Assembly: GCF_014356525.2 (NCBI RefSeq)
Contig: NC_052506.1
Span: 9,045,698-9,109,697, forward strand
DNA length: 64,000 bases
Origin: Nilaparvata lugens
Taxonomy: Eukaryota > Arthropoda > Insecta > Hemiptera > Delphacidae
Direction: 5' to 3'
Position numbers and translations under genes: made by a program. Under the pieces are notes generated by a model. It worked only from the letters and a program-made list of their open reading frames with translations, made no database searches and was not told the DNA's origin. Positions 44,046 through 55,160 of this stretch are shown piece by piece; within the stretch, counting starts at the first letter, position 1, and the number at the start of each line of letters is the position of its first letter.

Positions 44046-44940
44046 AATGGTTGAATTCAGCATAGAACATCATTACATCTATGATAGAAAGCAACCTTTT
44101 TGTGTGTCGCCTATCCACCGTATCATAAGCCAAGAAATCGAATGAAAGCAAAAAACCATAAACATTTTTTACACGGAGTAATGTTTTAATTGCAAAATTT
44201 GATGGGCGAGACTGTACGACCCTAAACTGCTGCAGAGAATTGAGATTTTGTTTCATCAACGCTAAAACAATCATTTTTCACTGAAATGTGACCCTCACGA
44301 GGTAAGTTACATGGCTCAACGAAAAATTGTTTTTAATATTCATTGAGGCCTCTCACTGTTCATAGATGGATAAATATTCGTGCTACAGTAATCCAGTGGT
44401 TTAATATTCACGCTCTCACTTCAATCATTTTCCAACTGTTACCAAATAAAATCATTCCCATGTTCCGCACTTTATATGGCAAAAACCACAACACTCTCTC
44501 ATCCCCGAGGGATTACGGGTTGGTGAGTGTTGCAGTTGCAGCCGCTGTTATTAAGTAATATTCCACTTGGAATACACAAAAAACGTTTTACGGAAGTCAT
44601 CTGCTGCTAAACGATTTCGCAATACTGAAAGCTCCATATTCAAATTCGAATTCCGTTTGTTATTATAACCGATATTATTGATTTCATTGGAATAAAATTA
44701 CGAATTATAATTGGAGTTTGAAAAAGTCATACAGTTTTGATGGGGGATTTCATCACACCATGGAGATTTCACCTCACCATGAATTCACTCATTGGAGCAT
44801 CTATTCACACTCCTGATTTATGTATTTATAATACTCCTGATAAGGATAGAGTATAAGAGAAATATACAAATAGATCAAGATTAAATGAGTTTTGTTATGA
44901 CGATTATAGTTTTGAATATCCGTTGCTATTATAAAATTAT
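44046..44940. other. Single-copy DNA, nothing assigned
   Basis: Short open frames (44008-44274 minus, 44343-44558 plus) without recognised motifs. Confidence 0.35.
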
Positions 44941-44942
44941 AA

Positions 44943-44995
44943 TAGTACTAGTAGTTCTGTAAACAGTAGACCTCGTGCAGTTATAGACCACACCC
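44943..44995 (+). mobile_element. Element C, 5' fragment
   Basis: TAGTAGTTCTGTAAACAGTA then GACCTCGTGCAGTTA, matching the start of C at 45583 and 3640 (reversed). Confidence 0.6.
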
Positions 44996-45185
44996 TCCGC
45001 TTATAATGGCCAGCAGAGTAAATCCTGTCTGTATGTCGTGTTGGCGAGATATTGGTGTGAAAACGGCTAACGGCTGTTGGGGTTGGTGTATCAAAATGCA
45101 AACATCAAAAGCTAATCTCCTTCAAGACATACTGGCAACAGGTCAGCCCGAGTTCAAAGCAGAGAAAAATCGAGAGACAATACTA

Positions 45186-45576
45186 CCCTATTATATTAAG
45201 CAAGCAATTTTTGTATTTATATATGTTTATATCTGGTTATTTATGTTTAACGAATCTCGAAAACGGCTCTAACGATTTTCACGAAATTTGGAACATAGTA
45301 GGTTTATGATATAAAAATTCGATTACACTAGGTCTCATCCTTGGGAAAACTCGCTGAACGACATTAGAAGGATAACTCATCCTTGGCTGAAACAGCTGTG
45401 GAATAGTAAAAAAGTGAGTGAGCGAGTGAGTATGTGAAAATCAAAATATCGCATCCCCGAAATTCATAAGATGACATATAGCCAGCTGTGAAATATAAAC
45501 AGGATCATTCTAGAGAATATTGTGTTCTGTTCATCAATAAATGAAAATAACGAGCTAAGCTCGGTGCCCCGATATT
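45186..45576 (+). mobile_element. Helitron-like element A, copy 8
   Basis: CCCTATTATATTAAGCAAGC ... GAGCTAAGCTCGGTGCCCCG then ATATT. Long-tail subtype, like copies 1, 2 and 5. Confidence 0.75.
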
Positions 45577-45582
45577 GTAATA

Positions 45583-46147
45583 CTAGTAGTTCTGAGAACA
45601 GTAGACCTCACGCAGTATTCTCATCCACAAGTACCTGATTGAAACTATAGACCTTATGGAGATACAGCAATAGACTGGCATCTCCACACATCTGTGTAAT
45701 CACTTGTCAGCTGATTTATGATGTATAATTCTATAGTCTTATTTTTACTCTAATATTGGCGTATGAAGGAGGCTCCTTTTTCCTTTTATATTATCCTTGA
45801 AATGCAAAATTTCCAAAAACCTTGTATATACGTCGACGCGCAATTAAAAAAGTAACATACCTGTCAAATTTCATGAAAATCTATTACCGCGTTTCGCCGC
45901 AACATATAAAATGCGCAACATATAAACATTTGAACATTAACAGAAATGCCAAACCGTCGACTTGAATCTTAAGTTGCGTACAGATATACGCGCCGCGAAC
46001 ATGAGCAATTCACTTTTAAACAGCTGATTATATCTGTATTTTTACAGAAACGGTAAGATACAGATATAATCAGCTGATTAAAAGTGAATTGCTCATGTTC
46101 ACGGCGCGTATATCTGTACGCACCTTTAGACCTCACTTCGCTCGGTC
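45583..46147 (+). mobile_element. Interspersed element C, copy 2 (with MITE P inside)
   Basis: CTAGTAGTTCTGAGAACAGT ... CCTCACTTCGCTCGGTCAAT. A 154-bp hairpin interrupts it at 45972-46125; the other C copy (3031-3640) lacks it. Confidence 0.75.
45972..46125. mobile_element. Hairpin MITE P, TTA target
   Basis: Inverted ends TGCGTACAGATATACGCGCC ... GGCGCGTATATCTGTACGCA. TTA at 45969-45971 and 46126-46128; the empty site is ATCTTAGACC in the other C copy. TTA duplication fits PIF/Harbinger (inference). Confidence 0.85.
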
Positions 46148-46391
46148 AATTAACTGTTCATTCTCGTTTAAAATAATCAATAATATTTTATTAAGTAAGA
46201 AATTATATTTTTCAATAATTTCATGATGAATTTTCATAACTAAGATGAAATATTTTGATAACTAATTAATTATTGTACATTGTTAAAAGACGATCTAGCA
46301 ACAGAGAAAAGCGAGAAAGAGATAGCGCTATCCTATTTGTTGAATTATAGACAAGGATAGCAATACCATTGCCATTATAACGTGGACCTCA
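46148..46391 (-). mobile_element. Element E, half copy
   Basis: TTAACTGTTCATTCTCGTTT ... GCCATTATAACGTGGACCTC. Abuts the end of element C. Confidence 0.7.
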
Positions 46392-46394
46392 CTA

Positions 46395-47010
46395 TAGCAA
46401 GCACTCTGAATTAACTCCTTTTCATCCGAATGATCTGAGCCCTCCAAGTGCTCGATCAAATCAGAAGGAAATTGAAACCCAGCCCCACTTCTATAGACCC
46501 TCAACTACAAATACTCGAATATCAAACAGATGTGGAAAACAATGAACTGTTGCGTGAACTTGTTAATTGATTCATGAGCGTGCAGAATGGAGCCGGAGTT
46601 GGGAGAGTTGCAGTTGGGCTAACTCCAATTCACACTGTTCGCAAACTCCACAATCGTAGCTAACAATCCGATAATCGTTGTAAATCGCACCAATTGCAAA
46701 GGAAGTGGTAAGCGTCTTATCATCTATGATCTTCACGATGTTAGCTGAATCCTTGAGACTCCAAACTACTTATAGTAGGTGATGCCAACTAATTATATAT
46801 CTCATAACTTACTTCTGATAATTTCTTTATATATTTCAACAAGAATAGAAATGGTATATAAGATCTTTTAGTCCCGTTGTTATATTTCAAAGATATTTGT
46901 AATATACAACCAGTCTATTGAGAAACAATTGTGCATTTCTGGAATTACAAATAACAACATTGATGATTCAATATTGTAATTACTGTTAATATTGATTTAT
47001 TGTTGTTATT
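46395..47010. other. Single-copy DNA, nothing assigned
   Basis: No open frame or repeat match supported. Confidence 0.4.
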
Positions 47011-47359
47011 TTAAATCCTATACTATTAAACGAGCAATTTCTGTTCATATGTTTAGATGTTTAGATGTTTATGTTTGTATTTCACCGGATCTCGAAAACG
47101 GCTCTAACGATTCTCACGAAATTCCAAACTTAGTAGGTTTATAATATAAAAATTCGATTGCACTAGGTCTCATCCCTGGGAAAAGTCGCTGAAAACACTG
47201 AAAGGATAGTTATCATTCAACCTTGGAAAAACAGTTGATAATAATTATTTCGTCGTCTGTTGATGATGGAAGTGAGTGAGTGCTCGTACATGTGTGTGGG
47301 ACTGTGTCAAAATTATGACTCAGCTGTTGAACTTTTGTAATCATTCAATCAGGTACTTA

Positions 47360-47500
47360 GTGCCGGTTGCAAAGAAGCCGGGTTATTTTCAATCCTGATT
47401 AATTCCAGTAGATCCATCTTTTTGAAATGGTTTTCTGAGATTTGTTTCAAGTGAAATCAATCAGGATTAAAATTTAACCGGCTTTTGTGCAACCGGGCCT
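47360..47500. mobile_element. MITE K, copy 3
   Basis: GTGCCGGTTGCAAAGAAGCC ... GGCTTTTGTGCAACCGGGCC. Diverged relative of 29269-29790. Confidence 0.75.
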
Positions 47501-47642
47501 TTGTGAGGGGAATTTTTGCATTCCTCTGGGAATTAATTTCAATTTACAGTGATTAGATAGAACATTTCTGTATGAAAGTTATTATAATTTCTTCTCTCGT
47601 AATAAACTTTTCATGCTTTTGTACTCCAGAGCGAAGCTCGGT

Positions 47643-47914
47643 CACAGAATAGATACAGAATGGAAACTTGTAATCAAACGCCTATCTAACCAATGCTTTT
47701 TACATGACCCCAATACTAAACACGTCACGTGACCTTGGGAAGTTCCAATCCTGGTCTTCTGATTGGCTCGTGGCAGTGAACGAGATCAATTGATCCGGAT
47801 CATTAAAGTGATCCGAAACTACCATCAATATTATTACAATGCAGCGCTCCCTAACAAGATGGCGGATTTTGGCGTCAGGGTATAGCCAAGTTTCCGTACT
47901 GTATGTATACTGTG
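47643..47914. mobile_element. MITE D, copy 2 (7-bp target duplication)
   Basis: CACAGAATAGATACAGAATG ... CAGTATACATACAGTACGG reversed at the right. GCTCGGT at 47636-47642 and 47915-47921. Confidence 0.9.
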
Positions 47915-48083
47915 GCTCGGTCTCGGATATTGTAGAATCTATCTACAGTATTTATTTATTTAATTAATTTATTCTCTTATTAAAGCATAGTAAATTGATG
48001 GAAATTCTATTTATCATCTTCACTAAAGTGACAAAGCTATGAAGATGAATATTAGGGGAAAGATTCAAGTACACATTGAGGTA

Positions 48084-48522
48084 TAGTGGGGTCCACGTTA
48101 TAATGGCAGGGTATGATTAGCAATGGTATTGCTATCCTTGTCCATCATTCAACAAAGCTGATAGCGCTCTCTCTTTCTCGCTTTGCTATGTTGCCAGATC
48201 GTCTTTCAACAATGTAGAATTAATAACTAATAAACAAAATATTTCATCTTAATTATGAGAATTCATTTTGAAATTATTGAAAAATATAATATATTGCTTG
48301 ATAAAATATAATTAATTATTTTGAACGAGAATGAACAGTTAATATTACATCAATAAACCTGTATCATCTACCGTTTGTATTTAAAGTTTTGTTTCTTGTA
48401 GTTTTGAAGAGTTATATCATGGAGGTGACGTCCACCGTCTATAGAAGGCATTGACAAGACAGAGGATCAGCAACGTTTTTCTTCAATCTTTCTCCACTGC
48501 CATTATAACGTGGACCTTACTA
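48084..48522. mobile_element. Element E, full copy
   Basis: Inverted ends TAGTGGGGTCCACGTTATAA ... TTATAACGTGGACCTTACTA flanked by TA. Two halves meet at GAATGAACAGTTAATATTAC, where partial copies elsewhere break. No transposase. Confidence 0.8.
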
Positions 48523-48529
48523 TAGCAAG

Positions 48530-49585
48530 TTGATCAGAGTACAGTAGTTAAGTGGTGGTACATAGTAGGTTGATCAATCCTAAATTGTAGGTTCATGATT
48601 TTTTTTATCTAATCTTAGGTTTTATGGATTGGAATAATTCTATACAAGGTTAATTAATCGAAAACCTATTAACTTTTAAATTCAATGTAGACTACAGTGG
48701 AGATTCCGATGATATAGTACACAATATAATGGGAAACAAGGACAAAAATGGAAAATAGCTATCGATTAATCACTGGGTAACTAAGAAAGTAATCTTGCAA
48801 AGTCAACGGCCAGGAATGAACAGTGTTATTCAATACAGTGTCAAGTGTTATCGCAACCAAGAGACAGAGACAGAGCTATTGGTGAAGGTAGCTTCAGACT
48901 AAGAACGAGGAGTGAGTAGGAAGATCATCGCTGAAAGGAGTGAGAAATGGAGGTAATTATGATCCTCAGAGACAACAACTGAGCTCAGTGCACACTGCTC
49001 TGTCTGTCGAGTAAGATTAAGACCCTATAACGGGGTGCCACTTGCGAGAACAAGTTGAAATGGGGTGCCATTGATGTTGCTACTTGCGAGAACAAGTTGA
49101 AATGGGGAACGAGAAGGCCAGAGAATGGAGAATACAGGACGCCAGAAGGTCAAATCTGTATGCATTTCTAAACAAATAAGGGAGCACCACTAATTAGGAC
49201 CATATTCACCGAGATTACAATACAATTTGGAACAAATAACAATTTCAGGAATAGCTTATTTCACTTGAAGCTTATTAATTACAGACTCGAACTGCACAAA
49301 ACGGAAGTGTTTAGAATTTACATTTAAATCATGGATAGAAAAGCAGTAAACGCCCTACCTACGTTGAGGTATGAGAAGGATTGAAAAGTCCATGGCTACT
49401 CAAGAGAAGGGAAATTATCGGGAAAGTAATCATAGCAAGAACGACTCGATTTTCCTTAGTTTGAAATCTGATCATGATTGATTCAACTTTAGGAACCTTT
49501 TGATATCATCTCAAGTTAGAAATATGAACAGTAGAAGAATTATAGTATCATTTAATATTAATAAAATAATAAAACAAGAAAACAA
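48530..49585. other. Single-copy DNA
   Basis: Only a short tandem duplication near 49027-49105 (ACTTGCGAGAACAAGTTGAA). Nothing else assigned. Confidence 0.4.
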
Positions 49586-49589
49586 TGTT

Positions 49590-49753
49590 TTTATGGGGTG
49601 ATAGTGTATGAACGGCACAATATGAGAGACTACCAGCGTCACACAGCTGCATAGGAAAGAACTATGTGAACTATCGGCTTGGGATAACAGTAAAACTTGC
49701 GACATAAACGCCCTATACCATGGCATATCTACTTATGCTATTGTTTCTCTATG
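49590..49753. mobile_element. MITE B, copy 5 (5' half missing)
   Basis: Starts inside the element at GGGGTGATAGTGTATGAACG and ends GCTATTGTTTCTCTATG. Confidence 0.75.
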
Positions 49754-49755
49754 CT

Positions 49756-49867
49756 AGTAGTTTCGGTGATCACACCATCGACAGGTTATTCTTGTTTTAT
49801 TATTTTATTGATTTTGAAGGATACTATAATTCTATTTTATAAATACAAGAAATTAGCCCTGAATTCA
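49756..49867 (-). repeat. Element G fragment with decayed hammerhead-like core
   Basis: Minus strand CTGTCGATGGTGTGATCACC then GAAAC. Relative of 10617-10700; the CUGAUGA core is mutated here. Confidence 0.45.
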
Positions 49868-50345
49868 TACATTTTAAAGAACAGTAGAAGATTTAAGTCT
49901 TTAGTAACGGAATGGTTAAAGGAGAGAGCATTTTACTCGGTTGAAGAAATGTTGAACTGCAATGCCTATCCATAATATTATTGTTCTCAATTGCTTTAAC
50001 TCCGGTCTGTTTGCAGATCATGTGGCTGTGTTAATTTATGTATATTTTCTTTTGTGTATGTTCTATATAAATAATTATGCTCAATTGACTTTTGTCCATG
50101 CAATCAATGTTTGTTTATGACAATAATAAAGATTTGATTTGATATGAATATTGAATAAAACCGTCTTGATACTGTCAAAATTACTAATTTATTTCAAAAA
50201 TTTGAGATTGTTCTATATGAATAATTTGTTCAATTGACTTTTGTCCATGCAATCAATGTTTGTTTATGACAATAATAAAGATTTGATTTGATATGAATAT
50301 TGAATAAAAACGGCTTGATACTGTCAAAATTACCAATTTATTTTA
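49868..50345 (+). pseudogene. LINE fragment: polymerase C-terminus and duplicated 3' UTR
   Basis: The frame ending at 49975 reads FKSLVTEWLKERAFYSVEEM near its end, typical of the last residues of jockey/R1-type LINE ORF2. The 3' UTR carries AATAATAAAGATTTGATTTG and is tandemly repeated (about 50075-50208 and 50223-50345). The 5' part is missing. Confidence 0.65.
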
Positions 50346-50724
50346 AAGGAATTGAGATTGATGTAAGAAGCGAAACTAGTATTTCAGATTGTTTTAATAA
50401 ATTAGTTGTTCTGACAATATAAAGTATTTTTTATGCAATATTTATAGACTATTTTCAAGAACTTTCCAATGCTGAATCTATAATGCTCAGATTTCAAATT
50501 GATGGATAATCAACAATATCACCCTCTCTACAATACAGAAAGAAAATTAAAATACAAACGATCACATAATTTTGTCATACATTAATTTTATGAGAATATC
50601 TGTAACATGTGAGTAAATTAACTAAATAGATACCCAAGAATAAATAATAAATAAAAGTTAACTCAAAAGATAACAGAGTAAAAAATGTTAACTCTAACCC
50701 TTTTGATATGAACATGTTACACTA

Positions 50725-51275
50725 TGTACTATAGTATACTCAAATACATATATTTCTGACGTTAATATAAATTTTTGCAGAGAGCATAAGGTTAATCTAA
50801 GTACCTATAAACATATTATGAAACAGGAATACTAAACACTATGTATTATAGTATACTCAAATACGTATATTTCTGACGTTATTATAAATTCTTGCAGAGA
50901 GCATAAGGTTAATCCTAGTATTAACATATTATGAAACAGGAATATTAAACATTATATTATAAATTAAAACAGGAGACACAAGACATGAATAGATTGAAAC
51001 CACTTAAAAACTTACATTATAAACGGAAATTTTCGGGAACTGAGTTCCCTTTCTCAACCGAGCAGAGAGTGTTTATATTAGAAAGTTTATATTTATAAAG
51101 AAAGTTTATAATAAGATATTATTGAGAAAGTTTATATTACAAACTTTAAAGTGTTTTCTGTTAAACACTATATTATAGTATACTCAAATACGTATATTTC
51201 TGACGTTAATATAAATTCTTGCAGAGAGTATAAGGTTAATCTAAGTATAAACATATTATGAAACGGGAATACTAA
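50725..51275. repeat. Three copies of a 110-bp unit
   Basis: TATAGTATACTCAAATACRT, TATTTCTGACGTTA and GCAGAGAGYATAAGGTTAAT recur near 50730, 50848 and 51172. Confidence 0.85.
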
Positions 51276-51299
51276 GTTTTAGCAGACATTAACGCGAGG

Positions 51300-51800
51300 A
51301 TGATATTTCAAGAAATTAAGAGGAATAATTCTTAGCGGACGTCTATTGCGAGTATAAAGCTATAAAAGCGTTGTTAGTATCCAGTGAGGTCCGCCCTAAT
51401 GGAAAATGTAGCAGGGTTTTATGTTTCACACCCTCCTCGACCAGACAGTGCGGCCGCATCTAGAATCACAACGGGGTGCCCACTACTGGCGGCGAAAAAT
51501 ATTAAAAGCATTTGGGTCACTAGCAGTGAACACTGAACAGTGAAGCTATAAAATCTGCATAAAGCTATATCCGAAAAGAAAGCTCGCTAAAAGAAAACAA
51601 AGGTACGCTGAAACAAAAGCTGGCGGGTAATAACAGTAAATGAGAATCGCCGGCCGACACTAAAGAATTGAGGAACGTCCGCGCAGTTTTATGGCCCCTA
51701 ATACGATGCAAGATGGCTGACAATGCATTTCACAGGTCATCACTTCCCCAAACCGTCTGTCGTATACCTCACTAGTTATTTTGTTAATTATGCGTAACAA
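51300..51800. other. GC-richer single-copy island left of the duplicated exon
   Basis: Includes GGTCCGCCCTAATGGAAAAT and CAGTGCGGCCGCATC. It is where a downstream exon of the minus-strand gene could lie, but no frame or splice pair was convincing. Confidence 0.3.
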
Positions 51801-51829
51801 CATTCACTAAAATAATGCTTGCTATTATT

Positions 51830-51990
51830 TTAAGAGAAGTGCACTCCAATAGGGCTTTTGCCTAGTGTGCTCATATTTATTTCGCTTTATGTTTTTGTAA
51901 TCTAAAGCAAAACATATACTTTTTTTGTATTTTTAAATGGTACAATGTTTTGTAATAATATCATGTTGTGCGGAATAAATTATTTTTTGA
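51830..51990 (+). repeat. LINE 3' end
   Basis: CTCCAATAGGGCTTTTGCCT, later GTGCGGAATAAATTATTTTT and TGAATTGAAAAAATTAA. Typical non-LTR 3' terminus; no coding part. Confidence 0.5.
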
Positions 51991-52023
51991 ATTGAAAAAA
52001 TTAAAATGTTTCAAAATACTCAC

Positions 52024-52107
52024 CTTTTTAAGATCTTTGTTGATGTCCACTTCGTCAGAAGCTTTCCGCTTTTCACTGCCATGTATTGTCAAATCAGCCT
52101 CTCCTAT
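52024..52107 (-). CDS. 84-bp host exon, copy 1 (gene unknown)
   Basis: On the minus strand a pyrimidine-rich acceptor (CTTGTTTGTTTTCAG) ends at 52108, and the exon finishes in AAAAAG before the donor GTGAGT (52023-52018). The 28 codons are open without shift and run phase 0 to phase 0. The peptide begins IGEADLTIHG, contains EKRKASDEVD and ends INKDLKK. It is charged and lysine-rich, with a possible nuclear-localisation-type KRK. I do not recognise the protein. The copy at 55161-55244 differs by one synonymous base (Ser TCT/TCG). Because the length is a multiple of three and both phases are 0, either copy, both or neither could be spliced in without a frameshift. Neighbouring exons of the gene were not found in the window. 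Confidence 0.75.
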
Positions 52108-52559
52108 CTGAAAACAAACAAGAATAATATGTTTAATGAATGATTCCATGTTGAATTTTAACACAGAGAAAACGCAGCAATACAGGGAAATTAATTCATG
52201 CGGGTATTCGACGACCTCTGAATGTTAGTTACAAAAAAAAACTGTAAATAACTTCACTTACAGGGTCGGGAAAGAGCCATCTTTGAAGGCAAGTCTTGTT
52301 TCAGGTTCAACTCAACTTTTATTTCCCAATCGAACATACTAAGGCTTCTTCTTTAGGTGCCGTCTCCGTTTCGAAGGTTGGCAATCATCAAGGCGATTTT
52401 TACTTCTGAGACCGCAGATCGAAATAGGTCATTATTGCTGCATACTAGCCTTTTACTAAAACTATTTGATATTAAATCATCCAGTGACCTCCTATTAGAG
52501 GGGTATAATGACTTGTCATGTCAATTTAAAAGTTTAGTCATTTCACTTTCACTTTTATT

Positions 52560-52902
52560 TGATAAAAGCATTGGAGGATGAGTAATTGCCGTTGCAATGC
52601 TCATTAAACTCATGTATCGAATAGAAACAACCTTCAATTAGCTCTTTTTCAATTCCCTTCTAATTTTTTTCAATTTCTGAAAATGTTAAATGTTCAGGCA
52701 AGGTATTGTAAAGACTGATACCCAAATTCCTAGCCCCTCTAGCGAAAAGAGTAGTTCGATGATGATCATCTCTAAGATGATGGCGTCTCCTTGTTTCGTA
52801 TAAATGTATTGCCGATCCTCTTGTCTTATCGCTCTCATTTTTCTTAATTAAGGAGATACATTCATAAATAAATGATAAAATATAGAATAAGTGCAGCTTC
52901 AC
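52560..52902 (-). pseudogene. LINE ORF2 C-terminal remnant, copy 1
   Basis: Minus strand: SFIYECISLIKKNES, HLYETRRRHHLRDDHHRTTL and LGISLYNTLPEHL, then a stop, then KELIEGCFYSIHEFNEHC. This is the usual tail of a jockey-like non-LTR polymerase ORF. An in-frame stop and frameshift show decay. A second copy lies in the paralogous duplication. Confidence 0.7.
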
Positions 52903-53045
52903 TATTCACATTCAAGATATCCTTATTCCAGAGGCCGACTCAACAAATAAATATGGTCATCGAATATTTATTTTGTGCAATGAACAGTTTTCATTAGTCA
53001 TAATAATATCTATAACATTTTTCATACGGGATGATGCCCACATAA

Positions 53046-53457
53046 GGCTTGCTCCTGTTGGAAAATGAAATAAGATTTTCAAAAATCATAGAATTGGCCG
53101 GTTTCGAACCCACGTCCAGGCGCAGTGATAGCAGACTGAAGTTGCGACACTCCAGCCTATTCAGCAGAGCCGGCCGGCCAAAGATTTGCTCCTGTTGGGG
53201 AATGAGATAAGATGTTCAAAAAATCATAGAATTAGCAGGTTTCGAACCCACACCAAGACACAGTGATAGCAGACTGAAGTTGCGACGCTCCAGACCATTC
53301 GGCAGAGCCGGCCGGCCAAAGATTTGCTCCTGTTGGGGAATGAGATAAGATGTTCAAAAAATCATAGATTTGGCAGGTTTCGAACCCACGACCAGACGCA
53401 GTGATAGCAGACTGAAGTTGCGACACTCCAGACTATTCAACAGAGCCGGCCGGCCAA
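53046..53457 (-). repeat. Three tandem tRNA-like SINE heads
   Basis: Period 138 bp. Each unit on the minus strand has GCCGGCTCTGCYGAATRGKC (A-box region), a long variable arm with CAACTTCAGTCTGCTATCAC, and the B box GGTTCGAAACC. Units differ in the T-arm side (ACGTCCAGG, ACACCAAGA, ACGACCAGA on the plus strand). Confidence 0.8.
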
Positions 53458-53585
53458 AAATTTGTGTATCCCATTTATTTTTTTCATAGTCCTGTTCACA
53501 GTTAATTACTAAAGATTATTCATGTGTTACCTGATCCATACATTCTTGAAGAAAAATGGAATTATACTATATTTAATTCAACTTA

Positions 53586-53765
53586 GGGCCGTTTGCACAG
53601 TCAAAGCTTAAACTTAATTTAATCAGCTGGTGGCTTAAACTAAAAAAGGAACCACATCATAACAAACGAGACTTTATATGGATTTAATTCAGTTTAAAAT
53701 GAAATTAAGTTTGAATTGAATTGAGTTTATTTCGCCAAATTATACATTATTATAATATTTAAAAA
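53586..53765. mobile_element. MITE X, copy 1 (right end replaced by element F)
   Basis: GGGCCGTTTGCACAGTCAAA start as in copy 2, followed by a reversed LINE 3' end (GAGTTTATTTCGCCAAATTA). It breaks at element F. Confidence 0.65.
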
Positions 53766-53767
53766 GA

Positions 53768-54341
53768 AATACTAAGAAATTGTCAAAAACCACAGATTTA
53801 TTGATACTTAGAAAGCCCGGTTTCGGTTGTTACGCCATTGTCAATCTCTGATAAACTAAACTAAATTCAAGAGCAGCAGAATTTATACTAGTAGGCGAGT
53901 ACTGCTATTGGTCAAGGGCATGAACGCCTGCCATTGGTCCAACTAGACAGTATCCTCCCACATAACGGTGTCACAAAATGGCGGCTTAAGCAACAGACTC
54001 GCCATGATAACAAAATTTACTTCCAGTACAACTACTTTTATTTTATGAATTACTTTCCTTTTATTTTAAAATTTACTTTTTGTACTGAAAGTAAATTTTG
54101 TTATCATAGGGAGTCTACTGCTAAGCCGCCATTTTGTGACACCGTTAAGTGTCTAGCTGGGCCAATGGCAGGCGTTCATGCCCTTGACCAATAGCAGTAC
54201 TCGCCTAATAGTATAAATTCTGTTGCTCTTGTATTTAGTTTTAGTTTATCAGAGGTTGACGAAGGTGTAACAACCGAAACCGGTCTTTCTAAGCATCAAT
54301 AAATCTGTGTTTTTTGACAAATTCTTAGTATTTTTATTTAA
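53768..54341. mobile_element. Long foldback element F, copy 6
   Basis: Outer arms ACTAAGAAATTGTC / GACAAATTCTTAGT, GCCCGGTTTCGGTTGTTACG, inner arms GTACTGCTATTGGTCAAGGG / CCTTGACCAATAGCAGTACT and AAAATGGCGGCTTA / TAAGCCGCCATTTT. Essentially one 574-bp hairpin. Confidence 0.85.
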
Positions 54342-54344
54342 TAT

Positions 54345-54545
54345 GAAATCCTTGCCTTATAATTCCTTAAAATCCTTGACTTGATATGTTTCAGTACTTG
54401 ATTCCATAAAATCTTTGATATGAGTCATTATCAATCACCTGATGATATGGAAGCCACCTGAAATGGTGGAGCTGTCTTTCAACAAGAGGACCAAGGACCG
54501 AGGTGGTGCCCCGTTTGGGGTTCAATGGAATAATATTATTTTGTT
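54345..54545 (+). other. Short coding-like stretch
   Basis: A plus frame through 54440-54530 reads WKPPEMVELSFNKRTKDRGG, then APFGVQW. Composition looks protein-like and ends at a LINE 3' end. No start, splice sites or family recognised. Confidence 0.2.
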
Positions 54546-54832
54546 TATTTATTACAATATTACATACATAAAGTAAGTAACATTACACATATATGCAAGC
54601 TCTTTCGAGCATGTCCGCATATGGGAGATTATTGATCAGCACATTTTACTTTGAAGATAATTGAAAATTTTAAAGCGATTTTGAACATTCCATTCCGATG
54701 ATTATGACGTTTCTCTCTAATTCACCCAAGTATTAATTCTTGTTGAAATTTTGAGTTACAGAAAAAACATATATGTATATGCATATGCATTCATAGGCCA
54801 AGTTTAGGAAAAATAATTTTACACTTAATATG

Positions 54833-54965
54833 TTAAATATTAATAGAATCAAGTAAGTTCTGGAGCCACGGACATGCCTCTTCCCCAGCATCATGAACTC
54901 CTGTCAGCCCTCCATGATAGGAGTGTTGTGGACACTCAGATATTAGGTGATTCATTGATGGAATT
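54833..54965 (-). pseudogene. LINE ORF2 C-terminal remnant
   Basis: Minus strand SMNHLISECPQHSYHGGLTG, then EEACPWLQNLL, then stop. It has the HxxxxCP plus xEAxxWL pattern at the end of many jockey-type polymerases. The upstream part (A-run at 54966) looks shifted out of frame. Confidence 0.55.
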
Positions 54966-55160
54966 ATAAAAAAAAAAACAGAAAAATCAGCCTTTGTTAG
55001 TATAATGCACTTGCAATCATTTAATATGGCACTGGAAAACGAAACATCAAGCAAGATTTGCTTGTTATATCTCGAATTCCATGTGGAACAAATAGAGAGG
55101 AAATTCAACGTGATTACATCAATATAAGGTAGAACAGAGAGAATGTTTCAAGCTACTCAC

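Larger units (their letters stand above)
47016..47931 (+). mobile_element. Helitron-like element A, copy 9 (carries MITEs K and D)
   Basis: TCCTATACTATTAAACGAGC ... GAGCGAAGCTCGGT[MITE D]CTCGGATATT. Long-body subtype. MITE K (47360-47500) and D (47643-47914) inserted later; D sits within the 3' hairpin. Confidence 0.75.
52012..53765. repeat. Exon-bearing segmental duplication, copy 1
   Basis: Direct repeat with 55143-56685. Both contain the 84-bp exon, a decayed minus LINE, a tandem tRNA-SINE-head array and MITE X. Copy 1 has three SINE heads, copy 2 two. Flanking non-coding sequence differs by a few percent. Confidence 0.9.

Noticed and set aside
53096..53180. Possible functional tRNA genes on the minus strand
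   Set aside because: Units repeat in tandem with attached non-tRNA body, and no proper cloverleaf ends could be drawn.
53460..53560. A 14-nt microexon candidate (AATGTATGGATCAG on the minus strand near 53530-53550)
   Set aside because: An AG before and GT after are present in both duplicated copies, but the donor is weak and recent duplication alone explains conservation.
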